From: Euptelea pleiosperma | Taxonomy: Eukaryota > Streptophyta > Magnoliopsida > Ranunculales > Eupteleaceae | Direction of reading: 5' to 3' | Assembly (NCBI GenBank): GCA_035048495.1 | Contig: CM068546.1 | Location: forward strand, 35,854,674 to 35,918,673 | Length of the DNA stretch: 64,000 bases | Shown: positions 1 to 12,500 of the stretch, in pieces | Position numbering within the stretch: position 1 is the stretch's first letter | How the letters are laid out: the number at the start of each line of letters is the position of its first letter | Made by a program: the position numbers and the translations under genes | The notes under the pieces: generated by a model | Database searches by the model: none | Told to the model about the DNA's origin: nothing | What the model saw: only the letters and a program-made list of their open reading frames with translations

Positions 1-235
1 TTTAGAACCTTTGGATCTTTGCACCCAAATAACGCTCAATAATGTTCAAATTCCTACTGTTAAAATCAACCCATGAAAAATAACTAACGCTAGAAATCAC
101 TAATCAGGCTGATTTTTGGTTTGCAGTCCACTTAGGGACTGGTCAAACATCCATAGGGTCAGCACCCTCTAATAGTGCCACGTTGCTTGTATTGTGGGTT
201 ATGACTGGCTTCGATAACAGACCGAAGTTTTACTC
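1..235. repeat. right part of a foldback MITE, cut by the window edge
   Basis: This is the distal part of the MITE family that recurs through the window: a stretch around 'aaatcactaatcaggctga', then 'caaacatccat' and a terminal 'gaagttttactc'. The matching left arm would lie before base 1. No coding content is visible. Confidence 0.6.
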
Positions 236-990
236 CGTAAAGTCTAGTCATCGTGTCATTTTACCGACAAAGTTTAATATATAACAATCTTTTCACGAGA
301 TGAATATTTTATCGCTATAATATAAAAGTAAATTCCCGATAAAATCACTTTCTTGTCATTATTCCCAACAACGTGCACATCTGATCAGACTACGCAGACA
401 AGCTGGGCTCCAAAAGGCCACTGTTAGCATCGTCCCTAGGTGGAGGTCGCTATGGTCTTGATAAATGATAACCCTCCACACGTATCTTTAGAGACTGCCG
501 TACAAATTTCGAAGAACATCCGATGGTAAAAATATAAGGACGACATTATTACAATATCGTCCACTCGAGGATATTTAATTTCCTAAATGAATAATCCCTT
601 GTGTGGGCCCTACTCGCCAGTCACCACTCACCAGACACAATGTTTGTCCAGTCCAGCAGTTATCTTAGTCAAGGCTTTGTTCATAGAACTCTTTTCAAAA
701 TACCGCATTATTTTCGCGAGAAATTCAGAATATCTTACTCATTTTAGATCTCAATTATTACTTAATTGCCCATTTACGTTGATAATCCGTTCCCCCACGC
801 CAAGTCGTGCTGTTCTGAGTAGGAACATGATGGTGACGTCGTCCTCATATCCAGACCGTTAGTAGTCTACAAGATTTGTGTGGTGTATCCCGACGACCAT
901 CAGGAGTATAGAGGGAGGCCACCTAGCTAGGGATGATGGTTACACTACTTTTTCAAGAAAACTTTGCTGCTTACCACTGGGCTGTTCTTT
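236..990. other. intergenic, nothing recognised
   Basis: AT-rich sequence with short chance open frames only. I see no domain, repeat or RNA gene here. Confidence 0.4.
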
Positions 991-1340
991 GATACCGGAA
1001 GTCCCTCAATTTGCCACGTAGTAGACTCATTTGGGCCCACTGACTCCATGAATATTTGACCCACATCTTGGTGGACCCACACACCAAAAATCAGCGTGAT
1101 TGGTGATTTCTAGCCGTAGAATTTGAGCTCTTTTCATCATGGGCTTATGAACATGCCTATTACGTGGTTCCAAGCCCATGATGAAAAAGTGCTCAAATTC
1201 AATGGCTAGAAATCACTAATAACGCTGATTTTGGTGTGTGGGTCCACCAAGATGTGGGCCAAATATTCATGGAGTCAGTGGACCCGAAAGAGTCTACTAT
1301 GTGGCAAATTGAGGGACTTCGGCATCAAAATTTTGATACC
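991..1340. repeat. foldback MITE with arms of about 150 bp
   Basis: The left arm (from 'tttgataccggaagtccctc') and the right arm (ending 'gagggacttcggcatcaaa') are near-perfect reverse complements around a loop near 1150. The core words 'gcccactgac', 'gtggaccc' and 'gatttctagcc' are shared with the MITEs at 24-28 kb and 38 kb. No transposase is encoded. The exact ends and target duplication could not be fixed. Confidence 0.75.
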
Positions 1341-2294
1341 AATTTCGGTATCATAGATTTTTCCCTTACCACTTAGCAATAAGTGGCTGTCCACTCGACA
1401 CCTACTCCCTATATGAGTATATTTTTGCCCAGCACCTTTTCCAACCGACATGTCTCTTGCGAAAACTGTTTCTAAAGAAGAATTAAAATTTTAAAAATCG
1501 GAAATCAAGTTTTAGCAGATAACAGCATCCTTGCTACCGAGTGCTTAGCTAAAAAAAAGGACAGTGGTCCTAACTGAAGTTTAAATGGGTAGAAGGGATA
1601 ATTAATAGCGGTATAACAGGTAGGTAACGTTATCTTTATAACTGTTATCACAGCCGTTATTAACTGCTTAATATGTTATAATGTTTTTACTGTTAAATAT
1701 CAAATGATGTTATGTTACCATTTTAACGATGTTATAACTGTTTTTTTAAACCATGGCCCAATTCCTATGTAACCACCCAACTAATTGCAACCATTTTTTA
1801 CAGCCACAAATATAAAGGGAAATAATTTAATTTAATCAAATTTAATTTTTAAATGGCATGTTGAGACTAATATGAATATGGAAATTTTGTGTTAACGGAA
1901 AATGTTGCCATCCTAACAAATCTTCGGTCGGTACTTGTGAGCCACCATATTGAATGGTCATTAAGATTCAAGGACCATCCAATGGTGTAAACCGACTACA
2001 AAAGAACCGGAACCGTAATCAAACCGAAAATAAAAATTTCGATTATGAGTAGTTAGATTTGTACTCGAAATCGATAGGAACCAAAATCAATATATAAATA
2101 GTGTTCAAATTATAATATTGTCAAGATTGGAACCGATATACTTGGAACCGAAACCAAATAATTGGTTCCGTTCCGGACCTATATATCATTTTGAGAATTG
2201 GAACCAAGTAAGAACTGACAATAGTGGTTTCGGTTTTGGGTACTTTAGGAATCGAACCAGAACCCATCCGTTGACACCCTTATCTAGAACCCTA
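1341..2294. other. intergenic, AT-rich
   Basis: No gene is recognised. Around 1600-1750 there are repeated 'gttataac' and 'gttatta' words of the same flavour as the TAACGG-rich patch near 37.3-37.7 kb. Around 2000-2240 the words 'ggaaccg' and 'aaccgaa' recur, which looks like old repetitive DNA. Confidence 0.3.
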
Positions 2295-2594
2295 AGGGCA
2301 TGTTTGATTGCAAAGAAAATTTTCCTGAAAAAGTAAATTGGGAAAATATCTTAAATGGCTGTTTTGATTGCAACTGAGAACAAATATTTCAATCATGTGA
2401 GAAAATAAAGACATTTTCAGGTGGAAGTGAATTCTCACTTATCTAGATAGAAAATGAATCAAGGGCTTGGTAGGAAAAATTATCCAGATTTAAATGGCTT
2501 GGTTGAGAAAATTATATAGATTTAAAATGACTATCTAACGATGGACAGTTGTGTTTTTCCAAGGAAAATGCAACTTGGCAATCAAACACGCCCT
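2295..2594. mobile_element. TIR element, hAT-like MITE
   Basis: The left end 'agggcatgtttgattgcaaa' and the right end, read in reverse complement as 'agggcgtgtttgattgccaa', form terminal inverted repeats typical of plant hAT-type MITEs. It is about 300 bp and non-coding. No clear 8-bp target duplication was found. It lies about 0.8 kb upstream of the TPR2-like start codon. Confidence 0.65.
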
Positions 2595-3061
2595 AAGTTA
2601 TCCCTATTTACATAAAAAAAAAAAAACCACTGATATGGACAACTCTAGCATTTTTTAAGCGTTATTAAAAGTTTAGAACGAAAATATGATTCTTAATGTA
2701 TCGTTTGAGAAATTGAAGTATTTAAATATTATCGCGAGAAGTTAGATATGTTCTTCGAACTGGAGAAAGCGACACGTCATCTCCGACAGAGTTATCAATG
2801 TGGTGGACGTTATAAAGAATATTCATTAGATTGAGTTAGTGGCTTCGAATCCGGAAAAAACATGCCTTTTTCTCGCCATATACGAAGTATAATCCAACAA
2901 CTACTTATCTGATAAGTGATAGTACTTATTGTGATAGGTCGGTGGGAAATCAAAGACTCCTGCAAAACGCATCGAAGAAAGCGAGACAAAGTCTGCTGCT
3001 TCCTCTCTCTCCTTTATCTTTTTTCTTCTCCGCAGCTTTTCTTCTCGAGCTCTCGTTCAAG

Positions 3062-3124
3062 ATGGGAGCAGAAACCCTAGAAGATTATCGAAATACGAGC
3101 CTTAATATCTCTTTTCCGCCTTAA
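3062..3124 (+). other. possible upstream ORF in the TPR2-like 5' leader
   Basis: A 20-codon frame starts with ATG at 3062 and ends with TAA at 3122-3124, about 270 bp before the main start at 3394. The CT-rich sequence from about 2995 looks like a plant 5' leader. Whether this ATG is in the mature transcript is unknown; a leader intron ending at 'cctttag' (3387) just before the main ATG is possible. Confidence 0.3.
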
Positions 3125-3393
3125 AATCAAGAAATATTGGGCCCAACATTCTTTGTTCTCGATCTTCTGCGAGTTTTATCTTATATTTCAAGTTCAATTC
3201 GATAAAAAAAAATCATTTTTCTTTGTTCTGTTCTTGTTTATTCGTCTGAATCGTAACCCTAGCTTGTGTTATTTGGTTTTCATGCTGATCTGCATAATCT
3301 GAGTATCTCACCGAATGTTTTAACTAGTTTTTCCCTTCGTTCTTCGTTCTGAGGTTCGAAACGCTTGAGAAATCGAGTTTCCTTTAGGTAAAA

Positions 3394-3478
3394 ATGTCGT
3401 CTTTGAGCAGAGAATTGGTGTTTCTTATACTCCAATTCCTAGAAGAGGAGAAGTTTAAGGAGTCTGTGCACAAGTAAG

Positions 3479-3512
<34 letters not shown>

Positions 3513-6500
3513 GGGTGTTTTGGTGATGATTTGATGTGTTTGGATGTGGTGATGAGATAGGCTGGAGCAAGAATCAGCCTTTTTCTTCAACATGAAATAC
3601 TTCGAGGAGAAAGCGCACGCAGGAGAATGGGATGAAGTCGAGAAGTACCTTTCCGGATTTACCAAAGTCGACGATAACAGATACTCCATGAAAATCTTCT
3701 TTGAGATCAGGAAGCAGAAGTATCTCGAAGCGCTCGACCGGTAAATAGGATTTTACGTTTTTTATTTATCAGCTAAAATTTATGATTTTTATTTGTTGGT
3801 TTTTTGAGAGTTCGTCTTATACTCAGGCACGACAGAGCGAAGGCTGTCGAGATATTAGTGAAGGATTTGAAAATATTTTCGACGTTCAATGAAGAGCTGT
3901 ACAAAGAAATCACTCAGCTTTTAACACTCGAAAATTTCAGGTAATTTTAGGTTTCTTAGTCCATATAAGGTATATACATGCTTGAATCCAAATTACTTGG
4001 CTAATTAGAAAGACAAATGGAAAAAAGTTGGTTAAATGTTCCAATTGGGAAAGTTATTTTAAGGTACTAAGAAAAAAGTTAGTTAAATGTTCCAATTGGG
4101 AAAGTTATTTAAGGTACTAATTTTTTTTACATGCAGGGAAAATGAACAATTGTCTAAGTATGGTGATACTAAATCAGCTCGAAGCATAATGCTTATAGAG
4201 CTTAAAAAACTAATAGAAGCCAATCCTCTGTTTCGGGATAAGCTGGCTTTTCCCACTCTAAAGACATCAAGATTGCGAACTCTAATCAACCAAAGGTAAA
4301 CTTCCACGTTATAATTTCTTATATGTAACCACTCCCATTTTCTCTTTCCTGGAAGATAGTCAGTTACTTTTATGTCTGATCTAGACTTTGAGTTTGGACA
4401 ATGTTTGGCTCTTAAAGTATGGGTTGATGTTTTATGTAGTTTGAACTGGCAGCACCAGCTCTGTAAGAATCCAAGGCCAAACCCAGACATTAAGACCTTA
4501 TTCACAGACCACACGTGTGCACCTCCAAATGGGGCTCGTGCACCTACACCAGTCACTCTTCCAGTTGCAGCAGTTGCAAAGCCTGCTACATATGCACCCC
4601 TCGGAGCACATGGAGTATGATGTTTTTCAGCGTAGAGGTTTTGATTTGTTTAGAGGGAGGACCTCTGGTTTAGACTTTAGAATGCTAACCGATGGATGTT
4701 TTGTATGATTTTATTGGATGCAGCCCTTTCCAGCCACTGCAGCAGCTGCGAATGCTAATGCATTGGCAGGCTGGATGGCGAATGCCACTGCTTCCTCATC
4801 TGTTCAGTCAGCAGTTGTTGCTGCATCAACAATACCTGTACCACCAAATCAAGGTCAGAACGTCGTTACAGATGGTATTCTAGCAGTTGCATTGATTTTC
4901 AGGACACTTTAGTCCAAAAAATGGCAAGAAGAGTTCATTTTGGCAAAATTATGCTTATCTACAATTTTCTTTTTCTTCATCCCGTCATATACATCATTTC
5001 ATGATGATATGTTTTTTTATGCAAAAAAATGTCTAGACTGAGGCAGACCTATTAACTTGTTTTCTTTTTCTGTTAAAAAAGAACCGAGAAATCAGAAAAA
5101 TATTTAATTCTATGTTTCCAATGCATGGCTGTTTCTTGAACCTGTCAATATGTATTTTTTTTTACACTGGAGACAAATTCTTTTATTTGATGAAATTGGA
5201 AATATTGTAAAGTTTAGAGTCTTCGACAATCCACCTCCATAAATGCTTTCCTTCTTGTGGTATGTGTTTGAGATCTTCCACTCTTGTTCACAAACTGGTG
5301 GTGGCGTTAAAATTGACAACAGTGTGATATTTAGGTTCTAACCCCAATTTTTAGTAAAATAGGATTTCCAAGCTTGTCCTGCTTTGGCCTTATTGAAGAA
5401 GCTGTTGTCATTCATGTCGAAGTTTTCTTTTTTCAAAATCTCCAGTCTGCATTTCTCTCAAACTGAAGGATCTGTGATATTCATTATTTGGAATTCCCCA
5501 ACTCTATAATTAAAGACATTGCCAGGCAACCTGCCAAATATGTGCTGCTCGAAAGAACAATGTAATTGCCATTCCAAGTTTTATTCATGAGTATGAGCTG
5601 ACTTCTCCTTCCTTCTGAACAGTTTCAATTTTGAAGCGTCCTAGAACACCTCCAAATGTTCTAGGTATGGTTGATTACCAAAGCACTGATCACGAACAAC
5701 TGCTGAAACGTTTGCGGTCTGCTGCACAATCTGTTGATGAGGTAATCTTGAAGAGTAATCTTCATATTAACAATTCTGGGATTTCATTTTGTTTTTAATG
5801 GTTATGCTACTGAACTATTTATATTCTGTTGCTAGTTTCCGTGGCTTGATACAATACACACTGTGGTTAGTTGCTTTTCTTTCATTTCATATTCAGGTCA
5901 CATATCTACCACCACTCCAACAAGCTTCAAGGTCACAAGACGACCTGCCAAAAGTAGTAGCTTGTACCATTCATCAGGGATCCAATGTCACAAGCATGGA
6001 CTTCCATCCTTCTCATCACACATTACTTCTCGGTATGGAAGTCGTATGATCTTGCTGCACCCGTGTCCTCAGTGAATATAGAGAAGCTCCTAACTTCTTT
6101 ATGATTAAATTATCATAGGAAAACTTTGTTCTCTTTGCTGACTTCGATTATCTTTCTGCTAGTTGGTTCTGGCAATGGTGAAGTTACGCTATGGGAAATT
6201 GGGTTGCGAGAGAGGTTGGTTTCAAAGCCGTTCAAGATATGGGACCTGGCAGCTTGTTCATTGCCTTTTCAGGTTTGTATGAGGAGATCTTTGAGTCAAA
6301 GATTCATAAAAAAAAAATTTCAACAATTTTAGTTTTAAGTTGACAAATTTTTATATTTCTGAGAACATATTTGAGATTAATTTATCCCTTATAATTATTA
6401 TGCAAATTTCTTTCTCTGGATGGAAATTCTTATTTAAGAACTTAAGTTTTGACAATGAATTCGGTGCTTACTGGTTTTGGACCTCTTGGTTTTGGTAATG

Positions 6501-9500
6501 AATATGGTATAGAAAAACAATTTAACAAGAATTACAAGTTGCAGCCCAGTACTCATAATCTGAAATTCTTGAAACAGTACTCTGAATGTTGAGAAACTAA
6601 GCTTCTTTAAACATGACATTGGTTCAACTATGTTGAATTTTGTTGTACAACCTGTATTCCAAAATTTGGGACTTGAAGAAAACTCATTTCTGAATCTTAC
6701 AACTGAGTGTCCTTTGCAGAATGCCGTTGTCAAAGATTCATCAATATCTATCACTTGTGTAACATGGAGTCCAGATGGAACTTTGATGGGTATGTGTGGC
6801 TAAATGGAGGACCAGGATCAATTGATTGCTTGTTACTATTCTGTTACAGTTGCTTTTCTTGCTGCAGGGGTTGCATTTTCAAAACATATGATTCACCTGT
6901 ATGCTTATCAAGGACCCACTGAACTACGCCAACATTTAGAGGTCTGTTGTGAGTTTGTGCCGCCCTGTCCTACAAGGCAAAAACTGTAACTACAGCTTGA
7001 CTTTTTCCCCTCCACTGGCAGATTGATGCTCATGTTGGTGGTGTAAATGATCTAGCATTCTCTCATCCAAACAAACAACTGTGTGTAGTAACTTGCGGAG
7101 ATGATAAGCTGATAAAGGTAAGAGCAAAAAAATGCATCTCTTCGTGTTTAATTTTGCTTAAACTTGACGTGTGTTTTCACCTTTGCTAAGTGAAAAACAT
7201 GCATAATAGGTGTGGGATTTGACTGGCCGGAAGATTTATAACTTCGAAGGCCATGAGGCACCCATTTATTCTGTATGCCCTCATCACAAGGAGAACATTC
7301 AGGTACATAAATAACAGTTCTCTGTTGCTAAGTTTGTAATACATATTGGTTTGGATCTTCCTCATTCACTTATGAATTCAGGTTTTCGTACCATGTAAAA
7401 TAATTGCATCAGGGAGATTTTTTTTAGAGAAAGCTGTATTGATTATTGACCAACACGATTGGGTGTTATTTCATGAACAATTGTGTTGGATGTCAATGCA
7501 ATATATGGACACAAAATAAACAGAAATAACAGTAAAAAAATTTATGTTAAGAGTTACAACACTTGAAGTTTTAATTTGTGGAAGTTGTTTTTTCGGTTAT
7601 CTAGCATAGGAGTTGATCAGTTTGCAGTTTCCATAATCCCAAGTTTTATTTCTCCAACTCTACTTGGAAATGCCCAAAAGCATCTATAGAATGACAAATG
7701 ACATCACCAGTTAAAGTTGGAAAATGTTGCAAGAGCTGCCAGAAATTATTCTGTAAATTCCTTTGTTTGGATTATTATGAAATAGTAATCAAGCTAGGTT
7801 TGTTACACATATTTGCAATGAACTAATTTGAAGAATATTACATGCACTCCAATCTCCAGGTTGCAGGCCCAACTTTGTAGTTTATCACAAGGCTGAAACC
7901 TAAACCTTCACAATACTAATTGTTGAAATTGTTGCAGGATAAGATCTCAGTGAGATATAAAACCAAGATATTATAATCTTAGCCCTGAAACATAACAATA
8001 AAGGGTGGAACTTCTGTTCTGATAAATTTGAGTTATATGTGGAACTTCTTATTCTAGTGTAGATATGCCCAAGTGACTTATTGGTTCTCTTTGTAAATTT
8101 GCAGTTTATTTTTTCAACTGCTATTGATGGGAAAATTAAGGCTTGGCTGTATGATAACGTGGGTTCCAGAGTTGACTATGATGCTCCTGGACACTGGTGT
8201 ACTACAATGCTTTACAGCGCTGATGGCAGTAGGTAAGAGAAGTGAAGTCCAGACTGTGGAACATAATAAATTAAGAATCTTAATTTGACTCTTTTCAAAA
8301 TATATACTTTTTTATATTCATTCTTAGATACGTATATTCACTAAGTATTCAATGATACATATTGTCCATTAAGTGATACATATCTTACAGTTAATCCTTT
8401 CTATCTTTTAGGTTGTTCTCTTGTGGGACAAGTAAAGACGGGGACTCATTCCTGGTTGAATGGAATGAGAGTGAAGGAGCAATAAAGAGGACATATTCTG
8501 GTTTTAGGAAGAAATCGGCTGGTGTTGTGCAATTTGACACGACACAGAATCACTTTTTGGCTGCTGGTGAAGATAATCAGATAAAATTTTGGGATATGGA
8601 CAATATCAATGTTCTCACGAGCACAGAGGCTGAGGGTGGACTCCCGGTCAGCATTCATTAATTAATTCTTTTAGGTTTCATTTCCTAGATGACTTCATAT
8701 ATTCATCAGATCCTTGACATAATGTGTTGATTGCTTCAGAGTCTTCCCCGATTGAGATTCAACAAGGAAGGAAATCTTCTTGCTGTTACTACAGCAGACA
8801 ATGGTTTCAAGATCCTTGCAAACAACGAAGGTTTCAGAGCTCTAAGAGCACTTGAAACCCGATCTTTTGAAGCATTGAGAGCACCCGCTGAATCTGCTGC
8901 AATTAAGGTTGTGATTTTTCGATGACATTATGGGATTTAAGATAGACTCTTTCCTAATCACTTGGGTGTTCATTGAACAGGTTTCTGGTGCTGCCGTGGT
9001 TGCAAACATCAATCCAGTCATTAGTAGAGTGGAACGCTCAGACACAAGCTCTCCTGCAAGGCCTTCTGCTATACTTGTATGTCAGACAGATGAATTGAAC
9101 TACATTGTAGTTCCTCTTTTGGAAGGATTATATGCCACCTGCAATAATGACTGTGAATAGTGACTATTGCTTGGCCAAGCAAGAGCTTGGCATAACGGTA
9201 GCATGCACTGTGCCAAGCCTCTGATTTCCAATGTTGAGTCCAGACAGTTCCCATTGTGGTTGTGTCAAAAGATAAATTTATTTCTACCAGAATGTCCCTC
9301 TTGTTTCTAGTCTAGGATTTGTTAGCCACTCCAGCCTGGCTACTGCTTAGCTAAGTTGTTTGCTGGCTAGTGAACATTTTTGATGTACTGGCATTTACTT
9401 CTACTAATTTTGTAGAATGGAGTTGATCCTACGACTAGAAGCATAGAAAAGCCTAGAACTCTGGAAGATGTACCTGATAAAGCCAAACCCTGGGAATTGG

Positions 9501-12500
9501 CTGAAATTGTGGATTCTGTTCAGTGCCGAGTAGTTACCATGCCGGACAGCACAGATCATGCAGGCAAGGTGTGTTGCTGTTAAATTTTTTTCAAATCTCT
9601 TGCTGATTTACTCATCAACTTTATAATGGTAAATGACTCCCATCATATCCAGGTTGCTCGACTTCTTTATACAAATTCTGGTTTTGGCATTTTGTCTCTT
9701 GGGTCAAATGGGATTCAGAAGCTATGGAAGTGGAGCCGCAGCGAACAAAATCCTAGTGGCAAGGTAATGGTTAGCATGAAATTTTATTCCTGTTTGTGAT
9801 TTCTGATGGAATTTTTACATGAATATTTTATTGAAGAAGAGGTTTCTGAAACCTGTGAGGGTTGAAGGCCACTGCCAGTGTTGTTCCACAGCATTGGCAA
9901 CCAAACAGTGGTCTTCTTATGGCTAATGATGTCTCAGATGTCAACGTTGAAGAAGCAGTCCCATGCATAGCACTCTCAAAGAATGACTCGTATGTGATGT
10001 CTGCTTCTGGTGGAAAGGTTTCACTATTCAACATGATGACTTTCAAGGTAAGTTGGAAAGGATCACGCATATATGTGTTTGTGTGCATGTTAAAAACTTT
10101 GTCAAGTTGACTCTCTTTATATGTTTGTGCATGGAATTACATTGATCTGCAGGTAATGACAACATTCATGCCACCTCCACCAGCTTCAACCTTCCTAGCA
10201 TTTCATCCACAAGATAATAACATCATAGCAATTGGAATGGAGGATTCAACCATTCATATCTACAATGTTAGGGTGGATGAGGTAGTTACTTCCATCATCA
10301 GAAACAAGGTCTTATATCAGTATTTTGAACTACTCTCTCAATAGCAAGTGATTGATTTTACCATTGTCAGGTAAAAACAAAATTGAAAGGTCACCAGAAG
10401 CACATAACTGGTTTAGCTTTTTCGACCAACCTTAACATCCTGGTTTCATCAGGTGCTGATGCTCAGGTAGGTTGCACCAATGCTTATCGTGATAATTTGT
10501 TTTCCTGTCTTGTATTGCATTAATCTATGTAATCATCTTAGCTATGATAGTTTATCTTGAAATGTTTCTCCATTGCCTGAACTTTCTTTAATTTTTAATT
10601 GTTTTGATCTTTTCTATCAATCAGGGTAGTGACCTTTGCTTTCTTTTCCCTTTTACTTTCTCCACTTGCTTATAAGATGAAAGGCAACATGGAATATCCA
10701 GGTGCATCTTATGAATCAGTTAATACCAAACACGTATAGGATGCTTGAATATATTCATTTTTCTCCTGAGAACCACTTGAATTTCTTAGTTGTGTTTGGG
10801 CTGAGAGTTACTCAACTCTTTTCCTACACGAGTAAAGGGTCTCTTTTCTCCACATATTCCTCGTTCTTAGTAACTGAATTCCCTGCGCAAAGAACAATCT
10901 ATCCTCTTCCTCCCCTCTTGTTCTCATTCCAGTAAGCTATTTAGATCATACATAAGTTGTGCTAATTTAAGTAATTCAAACCTTGTTTTTTATTGTATTT
11001 ATGACACATGGAATATAACAACATATTTTAGTTTAATTTAGCATTAAAAATCATTTAATGTAATGGATTTTTTTGTATCTTTGTGTGGCGAGGCAATTTG
11101 TTTTTCTCTAATTTGATCCATCAATTTACTGAGGCGCTGAACGAGACCAAGATTTTAAACTTTGCGTGCATTTACACCGCTTCAGTTTGTTACTATGTCT
11201 TCTACACTTTTATTCTTTTTTTTTCTTGTGTTGCCCTCCTTCGTTTTACTCTTGCACTCTTTGTCTTTCATTTTTTTTTTATAAATATATCTATAACAAT
11301 ATAAGCCTATTGGAATTCAGATCCATCCAAAATTAACTTCCTTTAGTGAGGATTAACACAAATATACATAAGGAGTAAATCCAGGATGGCAAGCATTGTC
11401 AATTATAAAATTCATGCATCAGACCAATTCATTACTTAGTTGTAGGAAACTCCTATGTAGGGTATCACTCCCACTCTAGAACTGCATTCCATGCTTCTTA
11501 CTTGGGAGCTTTTTGGACTCGTGGTTTTAAGTTGATGGAAATCTGAACTTGTTTGAGACGGATTCTTAATTTGCCGAACAATAATGTCTTTGACAAGAAA
11601 TTTCGAAAAACAAAGCTCAATTATTCTCTTATGTTGTGAAGAACTTAAGAATTTATGAAGATCATGTATTCAACATCAAAATAACATTATAAACTTCAAA
11701 TAGAATCTATAAATCACTAATTTATCATATTATTTGGACTTATGATAAAATATGTATGTCCTTTTAAAAATAAAACATAACAATTTTATTTCTATTATAT
11801 TATATATCTATAAATTGTACGGACGCTTCCTAGGAGTTCCAAAGCCTAGGGCTTCCTTAAAAGTTAAAACATCGGCTTCGTCACTCCCGCTCCCGCATCT
11901 ACTCCCACAGTCGCTCCCGCTTCGTGCAACTAAGGTTCACTGTGGGCTCATGTTTGGGATCTGCACAGTGTAAAAAAGTTTAACACATTAGAAATTTATC
12001 AGTATCCAAGCTTTACTAATTTGGACCATCCAATTGATGGGTCATAACTCAAAAATCAATTTGATGCTATTGCCACATACATTGCCGCGTGTTCTTTGAT
12101 CCATACTTTCCAAATGTTAGGCCGACTTTTGGATTGGACACTGCCTAAAATTCCCATCAATTGAAGGATCTTAACTGTCTAAATAATGTGCTTTTGCCAC
12201 ATTGATTTTGCACCATTGCCCAAACAATTTTTTGACTGTCAAACGAAGGCACTTTGTCACTTAGAATCGTCTGAAAAGTTGCAAATTCTGGGTTGTAGTC
12301 AATTAAAGGGGTGAAACTGTTTGAATGGTTTGGAGTAATGACTAATGGTCATGTTTATGGTATCCACCTCATTATTGTTTGATAGTCCAAAGTTGACATT
12401 ATTGATTACATGGTTAGAATCTTTCCAAACAATATGAGTTTTAGACAGCAGCCGATACAAGGTGTGCCCTCATATATGGATGTTCCTGGTGATGTATAAC

